Source of the DNA: Microstegium vimineum
Taxonomy: Eukaryota > Streptophyta > Magnoliopsida > Poales > Poaceae
Assembly (NCBI GenBank): GCA_022036555.1
Contig: CM039139.1
Location: 5,368,541 to 5,432,540, forward strand
Length of the DNA stretch: 64,000 nt
Reading direction: 5' to 3'
In this document: positions 44,905 to 57,615 of the stretch, piece after piece
How positions within the stretch are numbered: position 1 is the first letter of the stretch
How the letters are laid out: each line of letters opens with the position of its first letter
The notes under the pieces: generated by a model
The model's input: only the letters and a program-made list of their open reading frames with translations
What the model was told of the DNA's origin: nothing
The model's database searches: none
Made by a program: the position numbers and the translations under genes

Positions 44905-46440
44905 ATGGATGTCGGAGGACCAAGCGATGTTAGAGGAAAGGGGCCAAGGACAAAGGCCCGTGTTCCCAGAGGAGGCAGAGATGGTGCTGATGATGGCCTA
45001 AGCCCAAGGCAGAGGATCAGGCAGGAGAGTGAGCTACAGATGGCAGGAAGGACAATCATGTAAGGTGCCTGTCCTAGGACACCTCCTGATTTGGGACTTT
45101 TTGGTGGTTCATATTTCATTGAGCATGCGGAGGAGATATTTGTCAGAGAGCCTCAGGACAACCGTGCTAGAGACAGAGAGAGTCAATTATCAGAATTAGT
45201 GGCGGTCTGTCCAAGAGCAAAGGGTCATCTATCCTTATGATGTGCCAAAGGACATGGGAGTGGATTACAGGTTCTGGAATGTTTTTCATTCTGATTACTA
45301 TTCCACTATTCTCCTCAATGCAAAGAAGCCCAAGATCATCAAGATGAAGTATGTTGATTGGGAGCACTTGGAGAACAAGAGAGATCCTGTACTTGACAGA
45401 GTGATTGATCAGTGTAAGGAGCTGGGCATGTATGAATGGATGGGCTTTCAAAATGGTTGGAACACAGAGATCATCCATCAGTTCTTTGCCACTTATTATC
45501 TGGACAGGGAGAACCATGTGATGCACTGGATGACTGAGGACATGCATTATACGATTGACTTTGTGACATTTGCCCACTTTCTAGGCTTTGGAGAGGATGA
45601 CAAAGCATGCTCAAATGTACATGATGAGAAAGGATTCAAAAATGAAGAGATTTCCCATGTTTACATTGAGCCTGAGCATATAGATGGTCTTGTGAAGGGG
45701 TTGAGAAGCAAGTATTACATCCTCAATAACCTCTTCAGGACCACACTCTATCCCAAGGTGGGATCAGCCTCCAACCTCTATGCTTCATCGAAGAATGTGC
45801 TTAGGAGGATGAGAGGTGGACCAACACCCTTTTCAGTGTCATATTTCTTTTGGGATGAGATCTTCATGGCAGCTGATGATGCTAGGAAGGGGATCCCGTA
45901 TGCTCTCTACCTCATGTTCATAATTGAGAGAGTGACAGGCCGGATCTACAGCAAGGACATAGTCCATGAGCCCTATAGAGGTGAGAAGGCTATTCACTCT
46001 AAAGTGCAGGAGGTGATGACTCCCCCCAGGCAGCAGCAGCTTCAGACATTCCTGAGTCCTCCAGATGAGTAGCAGCAGCTAGCAGAGGCAAGAGGAAAGG
46101 TAAGCTTGGCAAACTTTTGAAGAAGATATTCATTGGCATATGCTATGCCAATGACCATGCTTATCAGACCAGACTTGAGATCAGGCAGCTCAGACAGGAG
46201 CACGGCCTCAGGCAGTTGTCTCCACCTACACCTCCACCAGAGCTCAGCGATGAGTCCACCTATGGCTCAGATGATGAGGATGATTCAGATGATGATGATG
46301 AGGAGGAGACACAGGAGCAGCAGCCTCCGAGACGCAAGGGTCGTTCTAGTGGCCCTGGTGTTCACTTCACTTCAGCCCCTGATGATGATGAGGAGGAAGA
46401 TGAAGATGAAGATGACCACATGGACGAGGATAACGACTAG
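44905..46440 (+). pseudogene. Additional ORF after RNase H, Sirevirus copy 1
   Basis: An ATG at 44905 starts a basic N-terminus that soon breaks. The main open part is 45242-46072 (276 residues) and the tail is at 46117-46440. The central part has a Trp/Tyr-rich fold with YEWMGFQNGW and HWMTEDMHY, reminiscent of plant-transposon helper-type proteins. The tail is Pro-rich then an Asp/Glu run. It occupies the place of the env-like gene of Sireviruses, but no signal peptide or convincing transmembrane segment is seen. Function unknown. Confidence 0.65.
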
Positions 46441-47076
46441 TTTGTATTCCTTTTGCTTTGTTCTTCTCTTCTTTTTGGTGACTTGTTGCCAAAGGGGGAG
46501 AATTACTAAGTGAAGGGGGTACAACAAAATCTTCGACGTTCATGGAGGAGGAGTAGCTGCTAGTTATCTTAGTTTTAGTTTGTGAAATGAGAGAGCAACA
46601 TGAAAACTATTTTATTGTAATATTGCCACTTAAGTACTTGATTTGTGTTATTTGTGGACATGTACTCTCTCATATATATCATGCTTGTCTTAGTATGCTT
46701 TTACTTTACTTTTATAGTGTGTTGTGTGGTCGTGCTTGTGCTTCCGCAGGTTTGCTGTCTGCAGCCAGGCCGGTAGTGCCGGGCCTATGGCCGGCAGTGC
46801 CGGACTGCTCAATAGCAAGCACTCTGATTTGTGTTTGAGACAGGTTCATATGCATCACGTATATTCTTGTGACACTTTGTTTCAATACCTCACAACAGCC
46901 ATGGATGTAGGGGGAGCCCTATTTCACTCCATTGTGTGAATTTTGGCTTTTCATGCCAAATTGGAAATTAAAATTCCTATTCACACATTTAGGGGGAGCT
47001 TCTACACCCATGACTTGCATTGTCTCAGATTATTACTTCACTTTTGTAAGCTCTAAGTGTGTTGTCATCAATCAAC

Positions 47077-47089
47077 AAAAAGGGGGAGA
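47077..47089 (+). promoter_or_regulatory. Polypurine tract of Sirevirus copy 1
   Basis: AAAAAGGGGGAGA directly precedes the TG of the 3' LTR and would prime plus-strand synthesis. Further AGGGGGAG tracts lie upstream near 46493, 46908 and 46991. Confidence 0.8.
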
Positions 47090-47090
47090 T

Positions 47091-48304
47091 TGAAAGTGCA
47101 ATCAAGCCTTAAGTGAGTTTTGGTGACATGACAACGCAATTAGAGAACTAATGAGACTCTTCAAGTATGACAAGCAGGTTAAGTGAAAGGAGGTTAATGA
47201 ACCGGTTGGCGGACCCCTCCAATTACAAAAGTGCATGGCAACAAGCTCAAAGGACTTTAATTCATTTTATATTTCGAAATTGAGTTAGGTATGCCGTACT
47301 ATTAAGAGGGATTCAACACGCATACCAACAAGTGATCCAAATGCTATATCTATCCAAATACCATACACCTCCACATACATAGAAGGCAAATCAGTCAGCT
47401 ATTCAAGATCCAATCCTTTGCTGTTTCTGCCAGGTTGCCGCGACTTGATCTGCCCGTTGGATAGTGGAGGGGTATTTCTTACCCCCTCACTCACCCCCAA
47501 CGGCTAGTTCTGCCATTTCTTCTTTCTCACTTCGTAAAACAGAACAGAGAAGCTCTCTTCTTGCTCTCCCTTCTCCCTTGGTGCTCAACCACTCTCCTGC
47601 ATTGATTTCCAATCAACCTTTGAGAGATTGAGTCTCCAAGCTTGAGAAGAAGCTTCTCCCTCGGATCTTCAACTTCTACAAGCATTTGGTTTGCGTGGTG
47701 GCCGGCGGTTTGAGTTTGTTACTCTTGGAGCATTGCTCCTAGCCGGCTAGGCGTCGCCTTTGAGCTTGCCTCCCTCGTGTGGCAACCTAGGGAGGTTTGT
47801 AACACCCAATTGCTAATACATTTCCCCTCATCTCAAGAGTTCATTGTCTTGACTTGAGACCGAGGAAAGAGCTAGCCTTTGTGGCAAGCTTGAGCCTTAT
47901 GTGGCGTACCTCAACAACGTGGACGTAGGCAAGCCTTGGTGGCGAGCTAAACCACGGGTCAAATCTTGTGTCCCCTTGTGATTGTCTCTCTACTTTGATA
48001 TATATTGTTTGCAAGGTGATTTCTAGGGTTTGGACCCGATCTACGTGGTGGGTGTGCTGCTACCACTTTCAAGTGGTGCTAGAGGTTCCTTATACCTCTA
48101 GGAAGGTTTCTATTCAAGCATAATTTCCATTCTTTCTTTACATTTTGAATTGTGCTAAGGTCTGTCTAGGTGACCAGCAGTGCTGCCCCAAAGAGCAGCA
48201 GTGCCGGCCACCCCGGTAGTGCCGGTCTCAGTGCTAACAGAAAAGTGTCAAGTTGTTTTAAACAGGCCTATTCACCCCGCCTCTAGGCTAATCAGGTCCT
48301 TACA
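47091..48304 (+). repeat. 3' LTR of Sirevirus copy 1
   Basis: It runs from TGAAAGTGCAATC to GGTCCTTACA. It carries CCGGCAGTGCCGG-like motifs near its end and differs from the 5' LTR by scattered substitutions and small indels. Confidence 0.9.
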
Positions 48305-49045
48305 GTATGAAGACAAAAATGTATCATAATATGTTGCTGCATATAAGGGTAGGATCAAAATTAGAATGGATCTATTTTGAAAAAAAATATAACGAAATGA
48401 CATCTAACGTGTTTACTATAGGGTACATCCTATTGATTTGCATAGTAGCTTATCAACTATAGAAAATATCTAAAAATAGCTAAAAATTGCATCATAAATA
48501 GGATATCAAACCATCTTCAAACATGTAAATAAACCAGCTGAAGCATGTTGCAGAGTAGACATTTGCTTATAGCAGGATGAGAATGTGATAAACATACCTC
48601 TGGGCTGACCTCGAAACTGTCATTGCTATTTAAGCTTCAAGTTGAGCTACATGCTTTTGTCGATATAGAATGTTTGGTCCATGGCAGCTTAGATAAGACA
48701 AAGATGCCAAATTAGAGCGTACAATAGATTGTCAGTAAAATACTGTTTATTTTGGAGAATATCTTGATTTTCGATTTAACGCTTAGATGCATTTGTCAAA
48801 GGTGATTGCAGTTCATTTATCTTGTCAAAAAAGTATATATTGCAGTTAATTTCTTCCTTTTCACACTAAGCAACCATCTTGTGCTGACATGGAACTGACA
48901 CCCCATCTTGTGTTGTAAAAGAAGAAACATGTAAATGGGGAAAATGCAGCGAACACACTAAGCAACCGCTAAATCGACAAAGGGGAAGTTATGAACCTGT
49001 GTACACGACTCTGCAATGCAATGTCTCACTGATGTATAGAGTGCT
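48305..49045. other. Host sequence between two retroelements
   Basis: This is noncoding AT-rich DNA. On the minus strand a good splice-donor-like GAG/GTATGT occurs near 48597-48601 after a stretch with stops in all frames, so a noncoding exon is possible but unproven. Confidence 0.35.
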
Positions 49046-49675
49046 TGATGTGAACAAGGATAACACAAACCCAGCTATGATTCAACAGATTGGCTACAGC
49101 TATACCTGCGAAATTGAAGTCTAGTTTCTGCCTCTTCAATCCATATCAACAAAAAGATATTGAAGTCTAGTTTCCAATGCAACAAACGGTGCATCTTTTG
49201 AACTTCCGAGCTAGGAGTTATAGCTATTTTAGTGGAGGCTGCACCTACTGTTGGTGGTTGCGCGAGAATGAAAGAAGATCTTTCAATTTCTCCACCAAGA
49301 TCATTTTCAACTTGATTTTAATTTTTCTTATGTTCACACCCAACTAGGAGGGATGTTCCTAGTATAAATAGACCTTGTAATCCCTCATTTGAAAAGAGTC
49401 TTTGATTAAAATATAACCACCTCGTGTGTGCCCTTCTTCCATGGAGAGAATATTTGGAATCTGTGGCAAGGCATGAGTGCTTTGCAAGCGTCGTTCTTTC
49501 GACTCCTGATGGGCTGGTTTTGTCGGTGCATGAAAGGGTGGATGTCTCGGTAGTTCATCGCGGGTGCAAGATCTCATGGTGCGCTACCTCTCCATCAGGT
49601 CATGTAGCGATAGTTATCATCTTTATCTTATGCTCCACCATGAAGATCGGGCCATTCAGAGTATGCTGCTCATCA
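49046..49675 (+). repeat. LTR 1 of the short element
   Basis: This LTR of 630 bp has TG...CA ends and a TATAAATA at 49363-49370. It lacks about 68 bp that LTR 3 and LTR 4 have, the gap falling between two GGGCTG copies. Confidence 0.85.
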
Positions 49676-49677
49676 TT

Positions 49678-49689
49678 TGGTATCAGAGC
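49678..49689 (+). promoter_or_regulatory. Primer-binding site, short element
   Basis: TGGTATCAGAGC, complementary to the initiator tRNA-Met 3' end, lies two bases after LTR 1. Confidence 0.8.
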
Positions 49690-50018
49690 CTTGGTTGTCA
49701 TGGTGTGAGCTAGTTATCCTTACAAGCTTCTTTCGCATATTGGTTTTTAGTTCCAAGATAGTGGTGAGTCGATCCAAAATGCTGATAGGGTGCCTTGAGA
49801 GATTTAAACATTGGTTTCCTCTCATTGCGTCGGGTCAATTCGATGGTTTGGTTTTCACTATGTGGAGCGGCTATCAGTTTGTGATGAGTTTGTAGTTATC
49901 TTGTGTCTATAGTTGAGTCTTTTTTGTTTCTTTCTTGAGTTAAGTTTCCAATAATGTTCCTCCATTGCTGCTACGACGAGCATGAGTCGAGGACGACTCA
50001 TTTTGAAGGGAAGGAGAA

Positions 50019-50248
50019 TGATGTGAACAAGGATAACACAAACCCAACTATGATTCAACAGATTGGCTACAGCTATACCTATGAAATTGAGTCACGTTTC
50101 TGCCTCTTCAATCCATATCAACAGAAAGATATTGAAGTCTAGTTTCCAACGCAATAAATGGTGCATCTTTTGGACTTCCGAGCTAGGAGTTATAGCTATT
50201 TTAGTGGAGGCTGCACCTGTTGTTGGTGGCTGTGCGAGAATGAAAGAT
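50019..50248 (+). repeat. LTR 2 of the short element, 5' part only
   Basis: It starts TGATGTGAACAAGG after a purine-rich tract and is cut at 50248 by the Sirevirus copy 2 LTR. The last five bases, AAAGA, would be the Sirevirus target duplication; its partner on the right has been lost. Confidence 0.85.
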
Positions 50249-51450
50249 GAAAGTGCAATCAAGCCTTAAGTGAGTTTTGGTGATATGACAATGCAATTAG
50301 AGAACTAATGAGACTTTACAAGTATGATAAGCAGGTTAAATGAAAGGAGGTTGATAAACAGGTTGGCGGACCCCTCTAATTACAAAAGTGCATGGCAACA
50401 AGCTCAAAGGGTGTTTAATTCGTTTTATATTTCGAAATTGAGTTTATGTATGCCATACTATTAAGAGGGATTCAACATGCATGCCAACAAGTGAACCAAT
50501 TGTTATATCTATCCAAATATCATACACCTCCACATACATAGTAGGCAAAACAGCCAGCTATTTAAGATCATTCTCTTGCTATGTCTGCCAGGCCGACAGT
50601 GTTGTCGTGACTTGATCTGCCCGTTGGACAAGTGGAGGGGTATTTCTTACCCCTCACTCACCCCCAACGGCTAGTTCTACCATTCTCACTTTCAGACTTC
50701 ATAAGAACAGAAAAGAAGCTCTCTTCTAGCTCTCCCTTCTCCCTTGGTGCTCCAACTCTTTCCTCCATTGATTTTCAATCATTCCTTGAGAGATTGAGCC
50801 TCCAAGCTTGAGAAGAAACTTCTTTCTCGGATCTTCAACTCCTACAAGCATTTGGTTTGTGTGGTGGCCGGCGGGTTGAGTTTGTTACTCTTGGAGCTTT
50901 GCTCCTAGCTGGCTAGGCGTAGCCCTTGAGCTTGCCTCCTTCGTGTGGCAGCCTAGGGAGGTTTGTAACACCCAATTGCTAATACATTACCCCTCATCTC
51001 AAGAGTTCATTCTCTTGATTTGAGACCGAGGAAAGAGCAAGCCTTTGTGGCGATCTTGAGCCTTGTGTGGCGCACCTCAACAACGTGGACGTAGGCAAGC
51101 CTTGGTGGCGAGCTGAACCATGGGTCAAATCTTGTGTTACTGTGTGCTTGTTACTTTACTTTGATTTATATTGCTTGTAAGGTGATTTCTAGGGTTTGGA
51201 CCCGATCTACTCGGTGGGTGTGTTGCTACCACTTTCAAGTGGTGCTAGAGGTTCCTTACACCTCTAGGAAGGTTTCTATTCAAGCACACTTTCCATTCTC
51301 TCTTTATATTTTGAATTGTGCTCAGGCCTGTCCAGGTGATCAGCAGTGCTGCCCTGAGAGCAGCAGTGCCGGCCTCTGTGCTGACAGAAAGTTGCTAAGT
51401 TATTTTAAAGAGGCCTATTCACCCCCCTCTAGGCTAATTAGGTCCTTACA
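50249..51450 (+). repeat. 5' LTR of Sirevirus copy 2
   Basis: It runs from TGAAAGTGCAATC to GGTCCTTACA over 1202 bp. The internal GC-rich motif is more decayed here (GGCCGACAGTGTTGTC near 50592). Confidence 0.9.
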
Positions 51451-51452
51451 AG

Positions 51453-51464
51453 TGGTATCAGAGC
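51453..51464 (+). promoter_or_regulatory. Primer-binding site, Sirevirus copy 2
   Basis: TGGTATCAGAGC, a perfect tRNA-Met priming sequence, lies two bases after the LTR. Confidence 0.85.
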
Positions 51465-51500
51465 CAGGTTACCTCAGTGAGCACTTCACCGTGCGAGGTA

Positions 51501-54299
51501 ATGGCCGAAGAGGGTAAGGTCACGATGGTTGACCCAAGAAGGTGGATTATCACTCCACGGACAGCAGTGATGAGAGCGTGGCCACGGACAAGTACTTGAT
51601 CACCGCTAGCATGTCCGAGAGAGAAAGCAAGAAGATTGAGGAAAGAAGGAAAAAGATTGCAAAAAGAAGAAAAAGAACTCAATGAAGCCAAGAGCTTGAA
51701 GCTTGCCGAGAAGCTTCATAGAAGAGAAGTAAGAGATCTCAAGAAGGAGCTCAAGGTAAAGGAGGAGGAGCTAAAGAAGAGCAAAGAGCAAGCCTCTCAA
51801 GTGGAGGTTGAATCAAGTAGCTCCGACGGTGATGATGACGCATCATACTAAGCCTCCAAGATTGTGAAGAAGGATGAGGGCAGCAAGAAATACTCCGCTG
51901 TATCCTTCAACTATTCATCCATTTCTAACCATGAGCATAAACCTCTATTTCATGTTCCCGCCGGTAAGTTGCCTCATTTCGATGGGACCAACTTTGCTAA
52001 GTGGAAACACTTGATGAAGACTTATCTTGTAGGTCTTCACCCCGATGCTTGGGAGATTGTTCATAGAGGATGTGAGCCTCCGGTGGATCCTACAAGCCCC
52101 ACCACCACCGAGCTTCGCTGCATACAACTCAATGCACAAGCAACTAGTGTGTTGCTAAGTGCATTGGATGGTGATGAATACAACAAGGTGATGGGCTTGG
52201 AGGTTGCTAAGGAAATTTGGGATACTTTGCACCTTGCACATGAGGGTGTAAGTAAAGTAAGGCAGTCATCTTTACATGGCCAAGCTCAACCGGTTTATGA
52301 TCAATGAAGGTGAAGGGCCACAAGAGATGTTTGATAGGTTGATGGTGATAGTTGGCAATATTAGAGGCCTTGGTGGTGAAGAGGTCAATGATCACAAGGT
52401 TGTCAAGATCATGCTTGAAGCCTATTCTCCAAGGAATCAGACTGTGGTGACATTGATTAGAGACAAGAAGAAGTTTGAGTACTTCACACCAAGTGATATG
52501 CTTTGAAGAATAATCACATTTGATTTGCAAAGAGAAGAAGCACTTGAGAGGAAGAAGCTTGGAAGGGATGAAGATCAAGGAGGTAGCTCTCAAGGCAAGC
52601 AAGAGCACAAGAAGATCAGCCCCTAGCTGTCCTAAAAACAACAAGCAAGCTTCCTCAAGCAAAGCTCAAGCAACCAAAGCCATCAAGCATCAACCCGAAG
52701 CTCCAACATCAAGTGATGGTGAAAGTGAAGATGAGTAAGCCGAGAACATAGATGACATGGCCCTATTCATGAGAAGATTCAACAAGGGCATAAAGAAGAA
52801 TGGGTACAAGCTCATGAGAAGAAAGTTTCCAAACAAGAAATCAAGAACTTGCTTCAATTGTGGTAGCACCGAGCATTTCATTGCCGATTGCCCAAATGAA
52901 AAGAAAGACAAGTTTGGCAAAGACAAGAGAGAAGACAAGGATGACTACAAGAAAGGCAAGAAATATGTGGGTGAAGCACACATTGGGCATGAGTGGGACT
53001 CAACGGTAGAGAGCTCAAGTGAAGATGAGGAGATGGAAACCATTGCTATTCACAAGCCATCCACTTCACCAAGGCTCTTCAACAACATGTCCGATGATGA
53101 ATGCTCCCCTCACACTTGTCTCATGGCAAAGGGTAAGAAGGTAAAACCAAAACCGATACCCATAACTCCCCCTTCCAAAGACATCTATAGTAGTGATTCT
53201 AGTGATTACTCTAGTGATGATGAATCTAGCGATGAAGAAATTAATGAAATAACTAAAAACATGGATGAAAAGACCAAGATCTTCATTTCCAACATATTGG
53301 ATGAATTAGAGGCAACCAAGGCTGAGTTAGCATCTAGAGAAAAGACTCTTATTAAACAAAATGATCTCTACATTGCTAGCAAGGAAGCTATTGCATTGGA
53401 AAGGAGTGAGGTGAGGTCTTTGACTAAGGCCTTGGCCAAAGAACAAGAAGCTCATGCTCTCACTAAGAAGGAGTATGGTGACCTCAAGCAAAAGCATTGT
53501 GGCTTAGTTGAAAAGAATCAAGATCTTGAGGCACAATATAACCTTCTTTGGGAGGGCAACTCACATCTTCCTAAAGCAAATGATGCCTCTTATCCATACA
53601 CTAGCCAAGGTTTTGGAAATGTTATAACTTGATTTGAATGATTATTCCACTAACCTTGCCAACATGGAGGCCATGAAGAAAGAGATAGCAAGGCTCAACA
53701 AGGTCATCTCAGCTTCTAGTAAGAATGACAAAGACAAAGTTGAGCCCAAGAAAATCCAATACGAGGATGGAAGGCATCCATCAATCAAGGATGGGCTTGG
53801 ACACACTCAAGGAGGTAAAACTAATGAAAGAAAAATAGTAAAAGGCATTGAGTGTGTCAAGTTTGAGAAGAAGGGAAGCATTGGTGCAGATAAGCCTGCA
53901 CAGACAGCTCCTCTGCTGGAACAGAGGCCGGCAGTGCCAGACCTCATGCCGACACTGCCGCGCCCCACTAAAGGGAAGGCTACCAGTGCTTCACCTGATC
54001 AAGCTCAAGCTCAAGTTCATGCTAAAAGGGTGCCCAAGAAAAAGCAGGTTTCTCAGAAACCCAAAGACTCAATCTGGGTGGCCAAAAATAAGTATGCATA
54101 TCAACCAAAGGCAAGGTCACCCCAAGGAAGTTTATCATCATGCTATATGTTGAAATGCAATGACTATGGTAAAGTCATTGCAGAATTTGTGGGTGATGAG
54201 AAACATGATAAGATAAGCATGAATACTTGGGTTCCGAAAATTGTTGTGACTAACATGCAAGGCCCCAAGATTGATTGGGGACCTAAATCTAGGAACTAA
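51501..54299 (+). pseudogene. gag of Sirevirus copy 2 (broken)
   Basis: The ATG at 51501 is followed by a frame break at a CCC run (copy 1 has CCCC). The capsid-like part is at about 51890-52500 and an intact CCHC knuckle CFNCGSTEHFIADC is near 52850-52890. A Ser/Asp linker and a coiled-coil-prone helix follow. The last segment ends with a TAA at 54297-54299, at the same site as copy 1. Stops at about 51851, 52506 and 52738 divide it. Confidence 0.8.
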
Positions 54300-54312
54300 A
54301 TTTGTTTTGTAG

Positions 54313-55835
54313 GCATACTCCTCCGGTGGATCAAGTTGGGTGCTTGATAGTGGATGTACAAATAATATGACCGGAGAGAAGAGTATGTTCTCATCATATT
54401 CCCCAACTTCAAATACAAGTGAGAATATCATCTTCGGTGACAACTCCAAAGGGAAGTGATTGGTCTTGGTAAAGTTGCTATTACTCTTGAACATTCTATC
54501 TCAAATGTTTTACATGTGAATTCGTTGAGTTACAACTTGTTGTCCGTTTCTCAATTATGTGAGATGGGCTACAATTGTCTCTTTACGGATAAGGGTGTGG
54601 AAGTCTTTAAGAGGGAGGATTCCTCTATTGTCTTTACGGGTCGTTTGAAGAGCAAGCTTTACCTAGTTGATTTCAATAAAAGTAAGGCTAAGCTTGAGAC
54701 TTATTTAGTGGCAAAATCTAGCATGAGTTGGTTATGGCTTCGCCGACTAGCTCATGTTGGGATGAAGAACTTGGCCAAACTCCTAAAAGATGAACACATT
54801 CTCGGACTAAGAAATGTTCATTTTGAGAAAGATAGAATTTGTAGTGCTTGCCAAGCCGCAAAGCAAGTAGGTGCACCTCACCCATCAAAGAGCATCTCCA
54901 CCAAGCAACCATTGGAGCTAATACACATGGATCTCTTTGGACCGGTGGACTACATAAGTATTGGCGGTAACAAACATGGTTTAGTTATTGTTGATGACTT
55001 TACTCGTTTTACTTGGGTGTTCTTCATGTATGATAAGGCACATGTGCAAGAAAATGTGAAGATCTTCATTAGAAGAGCACAAAGAGAATTCGGGTTCCAA
55101 ATCAAGAAAGTTCGTAGTGACAATGGAACCGAATTCAAGAACACTCAAGTGGAGGAATTTCTTGATGATGAGGGAATCAAGTATGAGTTTTCAGTTTCAT
55201 ACACCTCTCAATAAAATGGTGTAGTAGAGAGAAAGAACCGGACACTTATTGACATGGAAAGAACAATGCTAGACGAGTACAAGACTTCGGATATCTTTTG
55301 GGCCGAAGCCGTAAACACCGCTTGCCATGCCATCAACCGGCTCTATCTACACAAGATCTTGAAGAAGACTTCATATGAGCTATTAACCGGTAACAAACCA
55401 AAGGTGTCATACTTTAGAGTCTTTGGGTGCAAGTGTTTCATACTTAACAAGAAACCCAAAACCTCTAAGTTTACACCTAAAGTTGATGAAGGTTTTCTTC
55501 TTGGTTATGGATCAAGTGAGCATGCATATCGTGTATTCAACAAGACCTTAGGGAAAATTGAAATCACGATATATGTGACATTTGATGAATCTAATGGCTC
55601 TGAAGTAGAGCAAATTGATCAAGTGATTGTAGGTAATGAGGAACCACCTTGTGAAGCAATCAAGAACATGACCATTGGTGACATTAGACCACAAGAAGGC
55701 CAAGCAACAGATGTGGAACCTCAAGATGCTGAAGCTATTGCCCCAAGAGTTGAAGAAAATGGTCCAGCAGTGCTCCCTGGTCCAGCCTCTGTGCCTGACC
55801 GCGGCACTGCCGGACCAGAGCTCGGCACTGCCTGA
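54313..55835 (+). pseudogene. Protease and integrase of Sirevirus copy 2
   Basis: The protease motif LDSGCTNNMTG is near 54341-54373, with His changed to Asn compared with copy 1. A one-base loss near 54451 (GGG where copy 1 has GGGG) breaks the frame. The integrase has a zinc-binding region ending CSAC, core motifs around LIHMDLFGPV and VRSDNGTEF, and a TAA at 55212-55214 inside the core where relatives have a coding triplet. The C-terminal part runs from 55254 to 55835. Confidence 0.85.
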
Positions 55836-55995
55836 CCCAGCAGACAGGCAACAACTAGCTCACCAGCAAGCCCAATAAACCTACAACCTATATTTGAAGA
55901 GCATGAGTATGATTACCAAGCTGAGCAACAAGAAGCCACAGAATACCCAAGATTGAAGCAAACAATTCAAAGAGATCATCCCGTCGATAACATAC

Positions 55996-57615
55996 TTGGG
56001 AGTCTCCGAAAGGGGGGTAACTACTCGTTCTCATTTGGCAAATTTTTGTCAATTTTACTCTTTTGTCTCCTCTTTGGAACCTCTCAAGGTTGAGCAAGCT
56101 CTAGATGATCCGGCTTGGGTGATGGCTATGCAAGAAGAGCTCAACAACTTTAAGCGTAATCAAGTTTGGTCCTTGGTGGAAAGACCAAATACCTATGTGA
56201 TTGGAACCAAATGGGTCTTCCGCAATAAGCAAGATGAGCAAGGCGTGGTGACAAGGAACAAGGCAAGATTGGTTGCTCAAGGATTCACTCAAGTGGAGGG
56301 TTTGGACTTTGAAGAAACCTATGCACCGGTGGCAAGGCTTGAAGCAATTCGAATGCTTTTGGCCTATGCTGCCCATCATGACTTCAAGCTATATCAAATG
56401 GATGTGAAGAGTGCATTCCTCAACGGCCCTATCCAAGAATTGGTCTATGTTGAGAAGCCACCGGGTTTTAAAGATCCCAAGTTCCCACATCATGTCTTCA
56501 AGCTCCATAAGGCGCTCTATGGGCTTAGGCAAGAACCAAGAGCATGGTATGAATGCCTTAAGGAATTTCTACTCAAACAAGGCTTTGAAATAGGCAAAGC
56601 GGATCCTACTCTCTTCACTCATAAAGTCAATAATAATATCTTTGTGTGCCAAATATATGTCGATGACATAATATTTGGTAGTACTAACCAATCCTTTTAT
56701 GGTGAGTTTAGTAGGATCATGACTAAGAGATTTGAGATGTCTATGATGGGTGAGCTAAAGTTCTTTCTCGGTTTTCAAATCAAACAACTCAAGGAAGGGA
56801 CTTTCTTATGTCAAACCAAGTACACCCATGATATGTTGAGGAAGTTTGACATGGTGAATGCAAAGCCAATCAAGACTCCGATGTCGACCAATGGACATCT
56901 TGATCTTGATGAAGGAGGGAAATCCATGGACATAAAGGTATATCATTCCATGATCGGCTCTCTCCTTTACTTATGTGCATCTAGGTCGGACATAATGCTT
57001 AGTGTGTGCATGTGTGCTAGATTTTAAGCTAACCCGAAAGAGTGTCACTTAGTGGCCATTAAGAGAATCTTGAGATATCTAGTTTTCACTCCTAACCTTG
57101 GCTTATGGTATCCTAAGGGCTCTAAGTTCGATCTATTTGGGTATTCGGATTCTGATTACGCCGGTTGCAAAGTAGACCGAAAAAGCACTTTGGAGACGTG
57201 TCAATTCCTTGGATGGTCCCTAGTGTATTGGAGTTCTAAAAAGCAAAATTGTGTAGCCCCTTCCACCGCCGAGGCCGAGTATGTTGCAGTCGACGCATGT
57301 TGTGCTCAACTACTTTGGATGAGGCAAACCTTAAAAGATTTTGGATGTCAATTCACCAAGATACCTCTCTTGTGTGACAACGAGAGTGCCATCAAACTCG
57401 TAAATAACCCAGTTAGTCATTCTAGAACAAAGCACATAGACATCCGTCATCACTTCTTGAGAGACCCCGAATTAAAAAGAGATATCGCAATTCGCCATGT
57501 GAGCACCGAAAAGCAACTAGCTGATATCTTCACCAAGCCTCTCGATGAGACAAGGTTTTGTGCTTTGCGTAGTGAGCTAAATATACTTGATTCTCGTAAC
57601 GTGTTTGAACTATAG
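55996..57615 (+). pseudogene. Reverse transcriptase and RNase H of Sirevirus copy 2
   Basis: RT and the beginning of RNase H are open from 55996 to 57027, including YQMDVKSAFLNG and YVDDIIFGST. A TAA at 57025-57027 interrupts, after which the same frame continues at 57052-57615 with AEAEY, CDNESAIKL and HIDIRHHF and ends in TAG. The single nonsense change makes this the best preserved pol segment in the window. Confidence 0.85.

Larger units (their letters stand above)
32925..48304 (+). mobile_element. Sirevirus-type Ty1-copia retrotransposon, copy 1 (decayed, with nested insertions)
   Basis: The order is 5' LTR, primer-binding site, gag, protease, integrase remnant, reverse transcriptase, RNase H, an additional ORF, several polypurine tracts and 3' LTR. 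Gene order (integrase before RT) is Ty1-copia. The extra ORF after RNase H and the repeated polypurine tracts point to the Sirevirus lineage. Two LTR insertions (40397-41596, 41704-44582) interrupt it. Its 5' LTR lacks about the first 15 bp and no clear flanking duplication remains, so the left junction has been altered. All coding regions carry stops or frame breaks. Confidence 0.9.

Noticed and set aside
49678..49689. tRNA gene at TGGTATCAGAGC
   Set aside because: Only the priming sequence is present right after an LTR; no cloverleaf.
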